From UBA1181 sp045617845 (GTDB lineage Bacteria; Bacteroidota; Bacteroidia; Bacteroidales; Paludibacteraceae), in assembly GCA_045617845.1 (NCBI GenBank), contig JAZLJL010000028.1:1-64000 (forward strand): DNA of 64,000 nt, in the 5' to 3' direction. The translations under genes were made by a program, and so were the position numbers. Below are positions 45,407-54,787 of this stretch, piece by piece (position 1 is the first letter of the stretch; each line of letters opens with the position of its first letter). The notes under the pieces are model-generated. The model was not told the DNA's origin, did not search any database, and saw nothing but the letters and a program-made list of their open reading frames with translations.

Positions 45407-47716
45407 ATGAAATTTATCAAAACATTAAGGGAGGAATTCTCAGGAACGAGAATTAGTTCGAAATGGAGAGTCGCCGCATTATTGGGAGTAGCGGCGCTAA
45501 GTTTCAATGGGGAAGCTTTCGCATGGGGCGGTAGCGGAACCACAAGCAATCCGTACACAATCAGCACGTCCGATGATCTAATCAGATTCAGGGATATGGT
45601 AAACGTTGGTCGGAACGGCATCTGCGGAAAGGTGACGGCAGACATAGAAGTGACAGGGAAATGGGAGCCTATCGGAAACGTAAACCAGCACTTCACAGGA
45701 AATTTCGACGGACAAGGCTTCGAAATTAAAGTAGAAGATTTTGTGTTTTCTGAATTGGAGTCAAATTGTCCAGACGACACGACCATGGAGAAAATCATGG
45801 GGATACACAACGGTTTTTTCGGCTTCTCAGAGGGAGTGATCACGAACGTTAATCTGTGCATTAATAACAAAGGAAGAATCAAAGGGAATGTCAGTGGCGG
45901 AATTTGCGCATACAACAAAGGTTTGATTTCGAATTGCACAATGAACTACTATAAAGAGAGCCAGTACAACACACTCTGTATGAATGCTCATTGTCATGTG
46001 CAAGGATTTTATGCGGGTGGCATTGTCGGGTATAATGACAAAGGAGTGGTCAGAAACTGCCAAACGAACGTTGAGATAGGTAGCATCGCAATGCACAGTA
46101 ATTTAACGGAATACAAAATTGGCATCATCGGCGGCATCTGCGGATGCAACAACAGTGGAGAAATCACATCGTGTCAAAACGACAATGATATATCTGCCGT
46201 AACCTTATATGGAGGAGGCATCTGCGGAGAATCCATCAATGGACACTCGCAAGCACCTGTCATCAGTGGCTGCATAAATAAGGGATATGTGAAAAAAGGT
46301 GGCATTTGCGGATACAACGAAGGCACGATTTCAGACTGCGAAAACCATGGCGTTGTCACTGGAAGTGGGATTTGCGATTCGAACATAGGGGGATGCATAT
46401 ATCGTTGCACAAATTATGGTCAAATAGATTTTTCACATGATGATTTGTACGAGTATTGGCGTTTGTACTTTGAGTACAATTATGAGCTGAAATTAATCGA
46501 GATTGAAAGGGGATACAAACTTTATGAAAAAAGCAACGTCGCAGGAATTTGTGGTGTCAACAGCAGAGATTCATTGGGGAACGGCGGTAAAGTGTACGAT
46601 TGCGTGAACCTCGGAGAAGTATACGGTTACGAGAAGGTAGGCGGAATCATCGGATACAATAAGATTGAGAAAAACGGTCAAGAGGCAAGCTGTTACAACA
46701 ATACCAACAAAGGGAATGTGAGAGGATTCAGAAATGTGGGAGGGATCTGCGGACACCAAGAAGGGTTCCATCCTATCCATAGACAAACCAATCCGAAGGT
46801 AGCCGGATTGGGCATCATCGATTGCGACAACTCTGGAGAGATAAACGGATATGAAAATGTCGGCGGAATTTGCGGAATGAGCGAGTTCAAAGGTATCCTA
46901 AAATGTCAAAACAGCGGAACAGTTCACATGGACAGCATATCCAACGCAGGCGGAATCTGCGGTTACCTAAACGGGGACGCCTTCATACAATACTGTTCAA
47001 ACACAGGCGCTATTCAGGGAGACAATCAAGTCGGCGGAATTTGCGGTTACGCATTCGGGAACCGTTTTCTAGCCGACACGGCAAGAGTCATCGATTGCTA
47101 CAATTGGGGCAACTTAATCGTCAATAGAAAAAAAGCGGAAAGGATAGGAGGAATCGTAGGCGCTATAGACCAAAAGGCAGAGGTTAAATACTGCTACAAT
47201 ATCGACGAAATTCCAACGGATTCCGAGGAGACAGACGGCGTATGCGGCTATGTCGGCGATGACAGTAACGTTTATCACTGTTTCGGAGAGAATAATGCTT
47301 CGTTGAAAAACGGAGAAGCCTGCTACAAGCTTCAAGACAACAGAGAAACAATGATATGGGGACAACGAATCGACAGAGATCCTTACCCAGTACTCTGTTT
47401 GAATGGGGAAAATGAACATTTGTACAAAGTTTACCTTGTAAAAGCAGTAGGTGGAGGTAGAAGTGTTTACGTCAACGAAAACACTCTGGAAGAAGTAATA
47501 CAAGTACCATTCCCAGCAAATCCGGGAATTACAGCCATATACGGAGGAACGGGTGAAATCGTCATAGAAGCGACTCGCAAAGGTACAGTCCAAATCATAG
47601 ACGTTATGAGCGGGAAATACACGAAAACCGTAACCTACAAAGTTGGCACGAACCACTTCAAAGTTAATAGCCCACGCATTTATAGCGTGGCAGGAAAGAA
47701 AATCACGGTGAAATAA
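45407..47716 (+). CDS. Exported Cys-rich GLUG-repeat surface protein
   Basis: 769 aa. A long-type signal region (WRVAALLGVAALSFNGEAFA) precedes a start domain typical of such proteins (SNPYTISTSDDLIRFRDMV). About 14 repeats follow with the pattern GGICGYN...CxN (for example VGGICGMSEFKGILKCQNS), GLUG-like beta-helix modules. Each repeat usually has two Cys; I count 34 in all. The C-terminal 80 residues form a short Ig-like/T9SS-type sorting module ending RIYSVAGKKITVK. Likely attached to or released at the cell surface; ligand unknown. A clean terminator follows. Confidence 0.88.
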   Translation: MKFIKTLREEFSGTRISSKWRVAALLGVAALSFNGEAFAWGGSGTTSNPYTISTSDDLIRFRDMVNVGRNGICGKVTADIEVTGKWEPIGNVNQHFTGNFDGQGFEIKVEDFVFSELESNCPDDTTMEKIMGIHNGFFGFSEGVITNVNLCINNKGRIKGNVSGGICAYNKGLISNCTMNYYKESQYNTLCMNAHCHVQGFYAGGIVGYNDKGVVRNCQTNVEIGSIAMHSNLTEYKIGIIGGICGCNNSGEITSCQNDNDISAVTLYGGGICGESINGHSQAPVISGCINKGYVKKGGICGYNEGTISDCENHGVVTGSGICDSNIGGCIYRCTNYGQIDFSHDDLYEYWRLYFEYNYELKLIEIERGYKLYEKSNVAGICGVNSRDSLGNGGKVYDCVNLGEVYGYEKVGGIIGYNKIEKNGQEASCYNNTNKGNVRGFRNVGGICGHQEGFHPIHRQTNPKVAGLGIIDCDNSGEINGYENVGGICGMSEFKGILKCQNSGTVHMDSISNAGGICGYLNGDAFIQYCSNTGAIQGDNQVGGICGYAFGNRFLADTARVIDCYNWGNLIVNRKKAERIGGIVGAIDQKAEVKYCYNIDEIPTDSEETDGVCGYVGDDSNVYHCFGENNASLKNGEACYKLQDNRETMIWGQRIDRDPYPVLCLNGENEHLYKVYLVKAVGGGRSVYVNENTLEEVIQVPFPANPGITAIYGGTGEIVIEATRKGTVQIIDVMSGKYTKTVTYKVGTNHFKVNSPRIYSVAGKKITVK

Positions 47717-47742
47717 TATAATTCAGCGCAACAAAACCAAGG

Positions 47743-47773
47743 CGGACGGGGGCTTCCCTCGTCCGTTTTTTTT
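47743..47773 (+). terminator. Terminator of the GLUG protein gene
   Basis: 10-bp stem CGGACGGGGG / CCCTCGTCCG (one G-T wobble), loop CTT, then eight T; 27 bp after the stop. Confidence 0.9.
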
Positions 47774-47846
47774 GATTGTGGAACGTAAATTGATTTCCGT
47801 TAATAATCACCACTATTACTTATATTAAGGCATAAATAAATAACTA

Positions 47847-47861
47847 GTGGAATTTTTCCAC
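47847..47861. promoter_or_regulatory. Palindrome GTGGAA-ttt-TTCCAC just upstream of RNA unit promoter
   Basis: Perfect 6-bp inverted repeat with a 3-bp centre ending 8 bp before the -33 box at 47869. A second inverted repeat, TTCCGTGGAA, sits inside the promoter spacer (47877-47886), so a protein binding GTGGAA half-sites could regulate this promoter. No binding protein is identified. Confidence 0.4.
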
Positions 47862-47868
47862 ACAATTA

Positions 47869-47900
47869 TTTGGAGGTTCCGTGGAATTGTTCTACATTTG
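47869..47900 (+). promoter_or_regulatory. Promoter of candidate RNA unit A
   Basis: TTTG (47869-47872), 20 bp, TACATTTG (47893-47900): consensus Bacteroidota promoter with no ORF beginning downstream before a terminator. Confidence 0.7.
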
Positions 47901-47906
47901 CAACGT

Positions 47907-48058
47907 CTTAGATGAAGATGAAGATTTTGAGAGGAAAGAATAAACGACATTACACTTAAATAGAACTTCAATATTCAATCATATACACATCATATACATA
48001 AGATTTTAAAAGTTAATAGTAGAGTTCCATTCATCGGGAGATGAGTGGAATTTTTTTT
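47907..48058 (+). ncRNA. Candidate small RNA A, about 150 nt
   Basis: From the predicted start downstream of TACATTTG to a strong terminator: 13-bp stem AGTTCCATTCATC / GATGAGTGGAATT (48023-48052, two wobble pairs), loop GGGA and eight T. The interior is A/U-rich and has no plausible ORF. Limits are inferred from promoter and terminator, not measured. Confidence 0.5.
48023..48058 (+). terminator. Terminator of RNA unit A
   Basis: 13-bp stem, loop GGGA, T8 tail; 270 bp after the GLUG gene's own terminator and 510 bp before the next gene. Confidence 0.85.
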
Positions 48059-48241
48059 ATTCTTACTTGTATTCGACGACCAATATGACAACTTTTTAAG
48101 AATCCCAGCAAAACAGAAAGAAGCAACATAAATATAATTGAAGGACAAAAAACAACAAAGACCAAACAAAAGACAACAAAGACATAAATTCATAACAATA
48201 CATATGAATTAAAACTAAAAATATTTTTTTCGTTTTAAAAG

Positions 48242-48272
48242 TTTGCACATAGCACTACAATTAGTATCTTTG
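48242..48272 (+). promoter_or_regulatory. Promoter of candidate RNA unit B
   Basis: TTTG (48242-48245), exactly 19 bp, TATCTTTG (48265-48272): an exact TTTG-N19-TAnnTTTG match. Confidence 0.75.
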
Positions 48273-48277
48273 TGTCA

Positions 48278-48352
48278 CTGATAGATATTTAAATAACTTT
48301 AAGAAAAACCACGTAAAATGTGACTCGTTGTGAAACGGGTCACATTTTTTAT
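48278..48352 (+). ncRNA. Candidate small RNA B, about 75 nt, shares terminator tip with the 9-kb unit
   Basis: Begins just after an exact consensus promoter and ends in a 14-bp stem AAATGTGACTCGTT / AACGGGTCACATTT (48316-48347, one wobble) with a GTGA loop and a T tract. The central CGTT-GTGA-AACG is identical to that of the unit at 8955-9035, and the overall length is the same. No ORF. It lies 215 bp before a glycosyltransferase gene, so a leader role is also possible. Confidence 0.55.
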
Positions 48353-48458
48353 TAATCAACACGAGGAAAAGACGTCAGAGTCGAAAGACAAAACTCATCA
48401 TATTCAGCAAACGACAAGAATCACAAGCATCAATCAAACAGTTTTCCATACAAATAAT

Positions 48459-48488
48459 ACTTAATTCTTTATTCTTAATTCTTAAATC
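48459..48488 (-). repeat. Copy of the AAGAATTAAGA repeat (complement)
   Basis: ACTTAATTCTTTATTCTTAA and following bases read as the complement of the purine-rich units at 45142-45191. Confidence 0.45.
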
Positions 48489-48567
48489 CACTTAGATTAT
48501 CGGAAAAATATCGTAAATTCGTGGCTTAAAAAGGAAAAACAAAAGGACAAACAACTATATCCAAGAA

Positions 48568-49317
48568 ATGACAAACATTTCCGCAGTGATCATCACGAAA
48601 GACGAAGAAATGAACATTGAGCGTTGCATCAGCTCAATGCGCTCCGTTGCGGATGAAATCGTGGTAGTGGACTCATCTTCGACGGATAGGACACAGGAGA
48701 TCTGCGAAAGCCTCGGCGCGATTTTCATACAACACGAATTCAAAGGATATGGCGCCCAAAAAAAATTCGCAGTCAGTCAAGCGAAAAACGATTGGATACT
48801 CAGTTTGGATGCGGACGAGGTGATGTCGGAAGAACTTGCCGCTTCGATTAAAGCACTCAAAGACGACAATCTGTCCGATATATCAACGGGCTACACCTTC
48901 ACGAGAAGGAATTACTATTGTGGGAAACTCATCCGTTTCTACAATTTCGGATACGAAAATAAGATTCGCCTATTCAACAGGAACCAAACCAATTGGTCCA
49001 ACAACCTGGTGCACGAAGTTGTCGAAAGCAAAAAACTCAAACAAATCGAGAAACTGAAAGGAGACCTACTCCACTACACCTACAATAGCGTGGAACAACA
49101 CGAGGCGAAAATAGCCAATTACGGCAAATTGGGCGCCCAAGAGGTAACGGAAAGCGGGAAATCCTACAACCAACTCACAATAGTGTTGAAAACAATTTAC
49201 CGTTTCTTCTCAAGCTATATCTTGAAACTTGGAATTCTAGATGGTTATTATGGCTTCAAAATAAGCCAAATGGACGCTAAATACGTCTACATGAAATACT
49301 CTGGAGGTAAAAGATGA
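48568..49317 (+). CDS. GT2 glycosyltransferase, WaaE/KdtX-like (LPS core type)
   Basis: 249 aa: TNISAVIITKDEEMNIERC, VVVDSSSTDRTQEIC and NDWILSLDADEVMSEEL are the signatures of WaaE-type beta-1,4-glucosyltransferases acting on LPS inner core. Start is the first ATG of the frame. The next gene overlaps its stop by 4 bp and encodes an LPS-kinase-like protein, which supports an LPS core role. Exact sugar not determinable. Confidence 0.88.
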   Translation: MTNISAVIITKDEEMNIERCISSMRSVADEIVVVDSSSTDRTQEICESLGAIFIQHEFKGYGAQKKFAVSQAKNDWILSLDADEVMSEELAASIKALKDDNLSDISTGYTFTRRNYYCGKLIRFYNFGYENKIRLFNRNQTNWSNNLVHEVVESKKLKQIEKLKGDLLHYTYNSVEQHEAKIANYGKLGAQEVTESGKSYNQLTIVLKTIYRFFSSYILKLGILDGYYGFKISQMDAKYVYMKYSGGKR

Positions 49318-50087
49318 AAGTATGCATAAACAACGAATTTGAATGTTTCCGCCAATTCGTCGAAGATACACCCGACAAATTCGAATCCGGCGGCACCACG
49401 ATCTATAAAGCCAGAAACGAAATCAAGTATTTTGAGTTGGAGGATATCACCTTGAACGTGAAATCCTACAAAGTACCTATTTTCATCAACCGCATCATAT
49501 ATACTTGGTTCCGGAAATCTAAAGCTAGGAGGGCTTATGAATACGCTGTCAAGCTGACAGAAAAAGGATTCACCACGCCAAGTCCCATCGCTTACATAGA
49601 AATCAAGAAGGGAGGACTGCTACATAGGAGCTTCTTCATCAGCGTCCATAGTCCGTTGGACGGAAACATGAGATGCTTCAACGACAGCGACACCAATAAT
49701 GAAGGCAAAGAAGATCTTATTAAAGAATTCGCCCTTTTCACCGCAAAATTACATGAAGCTAATATCCTGCATTGCGACTATTCACCGGGAAATATCCTAA
49801 GAGGGAAAGTGAAAGATGAAAATCAATGTAAATACATCTTTTCACTCGTGGACATTAATAGGATGCAATTCAAACCAGTATCGGTCGAAATGGGTAGCAA
49901 GAATTTCGCCCGCATGAGAGGAAACGACGAATTCTTCACGAAATTCGCCATATACTACGCACAAGCGAGAAACAGCGATGTGGAGCAATGCGTTGCGAAC
50001 TTCCTGAAATATAAAAAGGAAGACAGAGCGAAAAGAGCGAAAAAAGAAAAATTCAAACAGTTCAAGAAGAAACTGTTTTCAAAATAG
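49314..50087 (+). CDS. WaaP/KdkA-like lipopolysaccharide core kinase
   Basis: 257 aa protein-kinase-fold protein. Catalytic loop ILHCDYSPGNILR (H-x-D-x4-N) around residue 153 and a DxN-type segment SLVDINRMQF (metal site) around 183; N-terminal region includes a basic KVPIFINRIIYTWF. Family members phosphorylate heptose or Kdo of the LPS core, helping outer-membrane stability. Basic C-terminal tail. Overlaps the previous gene by 4 bp. Confidence 0.82.
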   Translation: MKVCINNEFECFRQFVEDTPDKFESGGTTIYKARNEIKYFELEDITLNVKSYKVPIFINRIIYTWFRKSKARRAYEYAVKLTEKGFTTPSPIAYIEIKKGGLLHRSFFISVHSPLDGNMRCFNDSDTNNEGKEDLIKEFALFTAKLHEANILHCDYSPGNILRGKVKDENQCKYIFSLVDINRMQFKPVSVEMGSKNFARMRGNDEFFTKFAIYYAQARNSDVEQCVANFLKYKKEDRAKRAKKEKFKQFKKKLFSK

Positions 50088-50173
50088 ACTAAACAACTGA
50101 TTTATTGTTTGCTGATTTGCTATAGGATTATCGAATCTTATATTACCACATTGATTTCAAAGCAATTAGATAC

Positions 50174-51352
50174 ATGAAATTCATACATACATCAGACTGG
50201 CACATCGGACAAGACTTTTTCCGGTATAGTCGGGAAGAAGAACATAGGTTTTTCTTCCAACAACTGCATGACATTATTCGGAATGAAAAGCCGGACGCCC
50301 TTATCATTAGCGGCGACATCTACCATACGGCGATGCCTTCCGCCGCCGCCCAAAAGGTCTATACGGACAGTATCGTGGAAATCCACGAGGCGAATCCTAA
50401 CATGAAGGTTATCGTGACTGCGGGAAACCATGACAGCTACACACGGTTGGAGTCTGCCGAAGAACTCTGGAAACTGGCTAACGTGAAGGTCGTAGGAAAT
50501 GCGGAGAATCACGAAAACCACGATTCCATCGAAAAGAAACATATCATTCCCTTGAAAGACGGGGAAGGGAATACAACCGCTTACTTCATCGCGATACCCT
50601 ATATCCGTGAAAGCAACTACGTACTCTTCAAGGAGGCGCAAGAGATTGTCAGGAAACAAAACAAAGAGAATGCGCCTGTCGTCCTTATGGGACATTTGGC
50701 AGTTGCCGGAGCGGACATCCAAGGGCACGACGAAAGTTCCATAGGCGGTATGGATTATGTTGAAATAGATAAGATGGGCGACTACTATGATTATTTGGCA
50801 TTAGGTCACATCCATCATCCCCAATTCATCAGAGGACGTAAGAACGCAAGATATAGCGGGAGCCCCATCCAAATCAATTTCGACGAGATGTACCCGCACT
50901 CCGTCACCATCGTGGAAATGGGGCGACACGGAGAGGAAATCAACGTCAAAGAGGTGGAGATAAAGAACGAATACCAATTTTTAACGATTCCATCGAAACC
51001 TAAGCCGTTTGAAGACGCGCTAAAAGAGTTGGCCACGAGCGAGATTCCGGACAAATCGTACGTCTGCCTCAACGTGAAGGTGAAAGACTTCGTTCCTGCC
51101 GACGCAGAGGCGCAAATCCAAAACGCATTGAAAGGGAGAAGCTGCAGATTCTGCAAAATCAAGATTTCCAAAGAGGAGGTGAAAAGGGAGAAGGAGCAAA
51201 GAATACTCGACACCGAAGAGGTGAAAAGGATGGCTCCCGTGGATTTGGCGAACCTCTACTTCAAAGAGACCTTAGGGGAGGATTTGGATGAGGAGACGAT
51301 AAAGATGATTCAGGAAATCACCGACGAAATAAAACAAGAAGAGAGGAGGTAA
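50174..51352 (+). CDS. sbcD: Exonuclease subunit SbcD (Mre11-like)
   Basis: 392 aa. Metallophosphoesterase motifs are all present: FIHTSDWHIGQ (D-x-H), IISGDIYH (G-D), TAGNHDS (GNHD), VLMGHLAVAG (GH) and LALGHIHHPQ (GHxH). It is a Mn2+-dependent nuclease that cuts hairpins and processes ends with SbcC. The gap to sbcC is 4 bp. Confidence 0.97.
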   Translation: MKFIHTSDWHIGQDFFRYSREEEHRFFFQQLHDIIRNEKPDALIISGDIYHTAMPSAAAQKVYTDSIVEIHEANPNMKVIVTAGNHDSYTRLESAEELWKLANVKVVGNAENHENHDSIEKKHIIPLKDGEGNTTAYFIAIPYIRESNYVLFKEAQEIVRKQNKENAPVVLMGHLAVAGADIQGHDESSIGGMDYVEIDKMGDYYDYLALGHIHHPQFIRGRKNARYSGSPIQINFDEMYPHSVTIVEMGRHGEEINVKEVEIKNEYQFLTIPSKPKPFEDALKELATSEIPDKSYVCLNVKVKDFVPADAEAQIQNALKGRSCRFCKIKISKEEVKREKEQRILDTEEVKRMAPVDLANLYFKETLGEDLDEETIKMIQEITDEIKQEERR

Positions 51353-51356
51353 GAAG

Positions 51357-54300
51357 ATGAAATTTCAGAAACTAATCATAGAAAACATCGCTTCCATCGA
51401 AAAAGCGGAGATAGATTTCGTGCAAAACCCAATTCTTAGCGACTCTATCTTCCTCATCTGCGGGGAGACGGGTTCGGGCAAAAGCGCTCTCCTCGACGCC
51501 ATCTGTCTGGCGCTCTACGCCGACACACCACGCATCAAGAATAGCTCATCGTATTCCATAAAAGATAACGAAGGAAAGGAAATAAATTTCAAGGACGCCA
51601 AACAGATGTTACGCAGGGGAGCGACCGACGCCTTGGCGGAACTCCACTTCGTCGGAAACGACGATATGCAATATATCGCGAAATGGAAAGTGCGTACCAA
51701 AAAGAGTGCCGCGAAAACACTCGATGAAAGCCGGGAACTTGAACAAGTGAAAACCAAGATCGTTTGGACAAAAAAGGGTGAAATTTCCGATGAAATCGAG
51801 CGATGTGTCGGAATGAAGTACGACCAATTCTGCAAGACATCCCTGCTGGCGCAAGGTGAATTCACCAAATTTCTCGCCAGCGACGAAAAAGACAAGTCGG
51901 ACATCTTGGAGAAATTGACAGGCACGGAGATATACTCCCAAATTGGCATCGGAATATTCGATCGTCAAAAAAAGATCAAAGGGAAACTTGAACTGAAAGA
52001 GGCGGAGCTCGGCAATATCGAAATACTCACGGAGGAGCAAATCGCCGAATTAAACGAAGAGAAGAATCAACTCGTCCAACAAAAAAAGGTGATTTCAACG
52101 CAAAAATCAACGGTGGAATCGAAGAAATCATGGTTGGAGGAGGAGAAGAAAATAAACGATGACATCCTCAAATGCCAACAGGAAATGGAGGCTTGGAAGA
52201 GGAGAATGGAGAGCGACGAATTCAAGCAGGAGAAAGAGAACATCAAAAAATGGAACGAGACCGTTGACGTACGGGCGGACGTCACCAATCTCCAATCGCA
52301 AAAGGCGATAGGCAAGAGACTCTCAGAAGAAGAGGAAGAGAAAAAAAACTTGTTCCAAATGATGCACGGCGGATGGCTCTGGATGAAGGACGACGAAAGC
52401 GAGAAGAGAGCACGTCTGCAAAAGATCCAAGAGGAGATCGAAAAGCAAAAGGCAAACGAAAAGATGTACGATTCGGCGGAGCTCATCACCGCTCATCTGG
52501 AAGGTTATCTGCGCGACACCGAGCAGGCGAAAGCAAGCCAAGCGAAAGCGGAGAAGGAGCAAAAAGAAGTCCTACCCGAACTGATGAAAAAAACCGATGA
52601 AATCGAAAAAAAGAAGAGATTGTCGGAAGAGGACGAAAAAGCCAAATCCGAAGAGATAAAAGAGATGGAGAAGGCGATCAGCCGCTTCGACATCAACCAG
52701 CTCAACGAAACGATCTCCCAACTAGGGGAGGCGGCGAAGCTCTCGATCCAATTGGGCAAAGAACGAAAAGATTGGGAAGAGAGCAACCAAAAAGAGGAAG
52801 CGCTGAAGAAACTGGAAGCGGAAATTCTTGCCAAACTGCCCGAAGAGGAGAAAACTTACAAAGAGTGGGCACAAAAGGAAGAAGAGCAGACAAAGAGTTT
52901 GAACAACCTGCGCAAGGCGGTCAGCGACACGGTGAAGGATATCCGCCACTCGCTCAAAGCAGGCGACCAATGTCCGATTTGCGGAAAAATAATCGATTCC
53001 ATCGTAAAAGACGAAGAGTTCGAGCGTGCCATCCAACCTTTCGAAGAGGAGCTTCAAAGAATCAAAGAGGCGGGGAAGAAAGCATTAGAGCAATGGAAGA
53101 ATAGCGAAGCGACGGAGAAAAACAATCTGCAACAAATCAAAGAGGTCTCACAACGGAAAGAGACGTTGGAGAAAGCCATCACCTCTTTGAGGAATAATCT
53201 GCAGGAGATCTGCGCTCCCCTATCCATCGACCATACCAAAGAGAATTTATCCGTTTCCATCGATGAAAAGAAGAAAAAATACGAGACGGACCAACGGGAG
53301 GCGAACAATCTTCAGAACCAATTAAACACCCAAAGGAAGGAGAAGGAGAAGATTTCGGGCGAGCTCAACAAAGCGAACGAAGAGTTAGGCAAACTACAAG
53401 TGGAAATCACCAACTGCCAATCTGAGATAAACAAGGGATTCGAATGGGCAACGAAACTCACAGCGGAAGCGCAAAAGAAGAAGGAGGAGGCGAACCAACA
53501 AATCACCATTACTGGCTGGGATGATAATATTCAGTTATTTATCAGCCAACTGAAAGAGTCCACGAAGAAATATAAAGAGACAAAAACGGCAGAGGAGCAA
53601 TTGACCAAAGAGTTGGAGGAGATAGAACGGGGACGGTTGTCCATCGAAAAGAATCTGGAGGAAATCGCTCAGCTCTTCCCAAGCTGGAGCACCCAAGAGA
53701 TGCCTCGTAAGATAGAACACCTCGAAAGCCAAACGACCGATTTGAAGACCGCCTGCGCGGTGTTGGCCTCAAACAAAGAGAACAACAAGAAAGAGATGGT
53801 CTGCCTACAAAACAAAATCAACGATTTCATCAAGGAAAACAACTACACGGAAAGTGAGATTGAGCGCTTGCAGGCAATCAGCAAAGAGGATCTTAATCGA
53901 ATGGTGGAGCGGGTCAACGAGACCGAATCGGGGAAAGACAAAGCGGAAGGTGCCCATGCGAACAATCTGAAGAGAAGCGCGGAGCATGCGGGAAAACGTC
54001 CCGATGGAATCGACGAAAATTGCACCATAGAAAGCTTAACGGAAGATTTAAAGAGAATCGACGAAGAGACAGAACGCATGAGCAAGCGGGATGCGGAGAT
54101 CGAGTTCAAGCTAAAGTCCGACAAAGAGAACCGAAAGAAATCGGAGAATATCCTCCAAGAAATCGCCACCATCCGTATAGAACTCTCCAAATGGGACAGG
54201 CTCAACCAGCATCTCGGAAGCGCCGACGGCAAGAAATTCCGCATGATCGCCCAGAGCTACGTGCTGCGTCAATTACTCCACAATGCGAACGGCTACCTGA

Positions 54301-54695
54301 AAAAGTTGAACGACCGTTACGAACTGAGTTGCGCCAATAACAGTTTAGGCATCCTAGTGCAGGACTTCTACATCGGCGGCACGCTACGACCATGCAACAC
54401 GCTTTCGGGCGGTGAGAGCTTCATCGTCTCCCTGGCGCTCGCCCTAGGTCTCTCTTCGCTCAACGGCTGCGGGCTCACCTCAGACATCATCTTCATCGAC
54501 GAAGGATTCGGCACATTAAGCCCTGAATATCTGGACGCCGTGATGGGCATGTTGGAGAAACTGCATGATATGGGCGGCAAGAAGGTAGGCATCATTTCCC
54601 ACGTCGATTTCCTAAAAGAGCGCATCCCTACCCAAATCAGGGTGACCAAAAAAGGACACAATGGGACAAGCGAAATTAGCATAATTTCGCTGTAG
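51357..54695 (+). CDS. sbcC: ATPase subunit SbcC (Rad50-like)
   Basis: 1112 aa. Walker A CGETGSGKSALLDAI near residue 40; long coiled coils on both sides of the zinc hook DQCPICGKII (CxxC) around residue 540; C-terminal signature LSGGESFIVSLALALG and Walker B DIIFIDEGFGTLSP. It forms the ATPase of the SbcCD nuclease that handles DNA hairpins and blocked ends. The stop codon lies in the first palindromic repeat at 54692. Confidence 0.97.
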   Translation: MKFQKLIIENIASIEKAEIDFVQNPILSDSIFLICGETGSGKSALLDAICLALYADTPRIKNSSSYSIKDNEGKEINFKDAKQMLRRGATDALAELHFVGNDDMQYIAKWKVRTKKSAAKTLDESRELEQVKTKIVWTKKGEISDEIERCVGMKYDQFCKTSLLAQGEFTKFLASDEKDKSDILEKLTGTEIYSQIGIGIFDRQKKIKGKLELKEAELGNIEILTEEQIAELNEEKNQLVQQKKVISTQKSTVESKKSWLEEEKKINDDILKCQQEMEAWKRRMESDEFKQEKENIKKWNETVDVRADVTNLQSQKAIGKRLSEEEEEKKNLFQMMHGGWLWMKDDESEKRARLQKIQEEIEKQKANEKMYDSAELITAHLEGYLRDTEQAKASQAKAEKEQKEVLPELMKKTDEIEKKKRLSEEDEKAKSEEIKEMEKAISRFDINQLNETISQLGEAAKLSIQLGKERKDWEESNQKEEALKKLEAEILAKLPEEEKTYKEWAQKEEEQTKSLNNLRKAVSDTVKDIRHSLKAGDQCPICGKIIDSIVKDEEFERAIQPFEEELQRIKEAGKKALEQWKNSEATEKNNLQQIKEVSQRKETLEKAITSLRNNLQEICAPLSIDHTKENLSVSIDEKKKKYETDQREANNLQNQLNTQRKEKEKISGELNKANEELGKLQVEITNCQSEINKGFEWATKLTAEAQKKKEEANQQITITGWDDNIQLFISQLKESTKKYKETKTAEEQLTKELEEIERGRLSIEKNLEEIAQLFPSWSTQEMPRKIEHLESQTTDLKTACAVLASNKENNKKEMVCLQNKINDFIKENNYTESEIERLQAISKEDLNRMVERVNETESGKDKAEGAHANNLKRSAEHAGKRPDGIDENCTIESLTEDLKRIDEETERMSKRDAEIEFKLKSDKENRKKSENILQEIATIRIELSKWDRLNQHLGSADGKKFRMIAQSYVLRQLLHNANGYLKKLNDRYELSCANNSLGILVQDFYIGGTLRPCNTLSGGESFIVSLALALGLSSLNGCGLTSDIIFIDEGFGTLSPEYLDAVMGMLEKLHDMGGKKVGIISHVDFLKERIPTQIRVTKKGHNGTSEISIISL

Positions 54696-54719
54696 AAACG
54701 CGACATATGTCACGTCTAT
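54692..54719. repeat. GTAGAGACG-type interspersed palindrome, copy 1
   Basis: GTAGAAACG then a perfect GACATATGTC core then ACGTCTAT, a degenerate copy of the family whose clean copy is at 54788. The sbcC stop codon TAG is part of it. Confidence 0.6.
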
Positions 54720-54787
54720 TTTAACAAATTACCGATTCACACAAACAGACCCCCAAACCCATCCTGACACATACCCTATCGTTTACG

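Larger units (their letters stand above)
47717..48567. other. 851-bp intergenic region with two promoter-terminator RNA units
   Basis: No coding sequence supported. It begins with the GLUG gene terminator, contains two complete promoter-to-terminator units (47869-48058 and 48242-48352), and ends with A/T-rich sequence that includes the repeat at 48459-48488. The remaining bases carry no recognisable signal. Confidence 0.6.

Noticed and set aside
47990..48193. Minus-strand 67-aa frame
   Set aside because: Crosses a strong plus-strand terminator and shows no family similarity.
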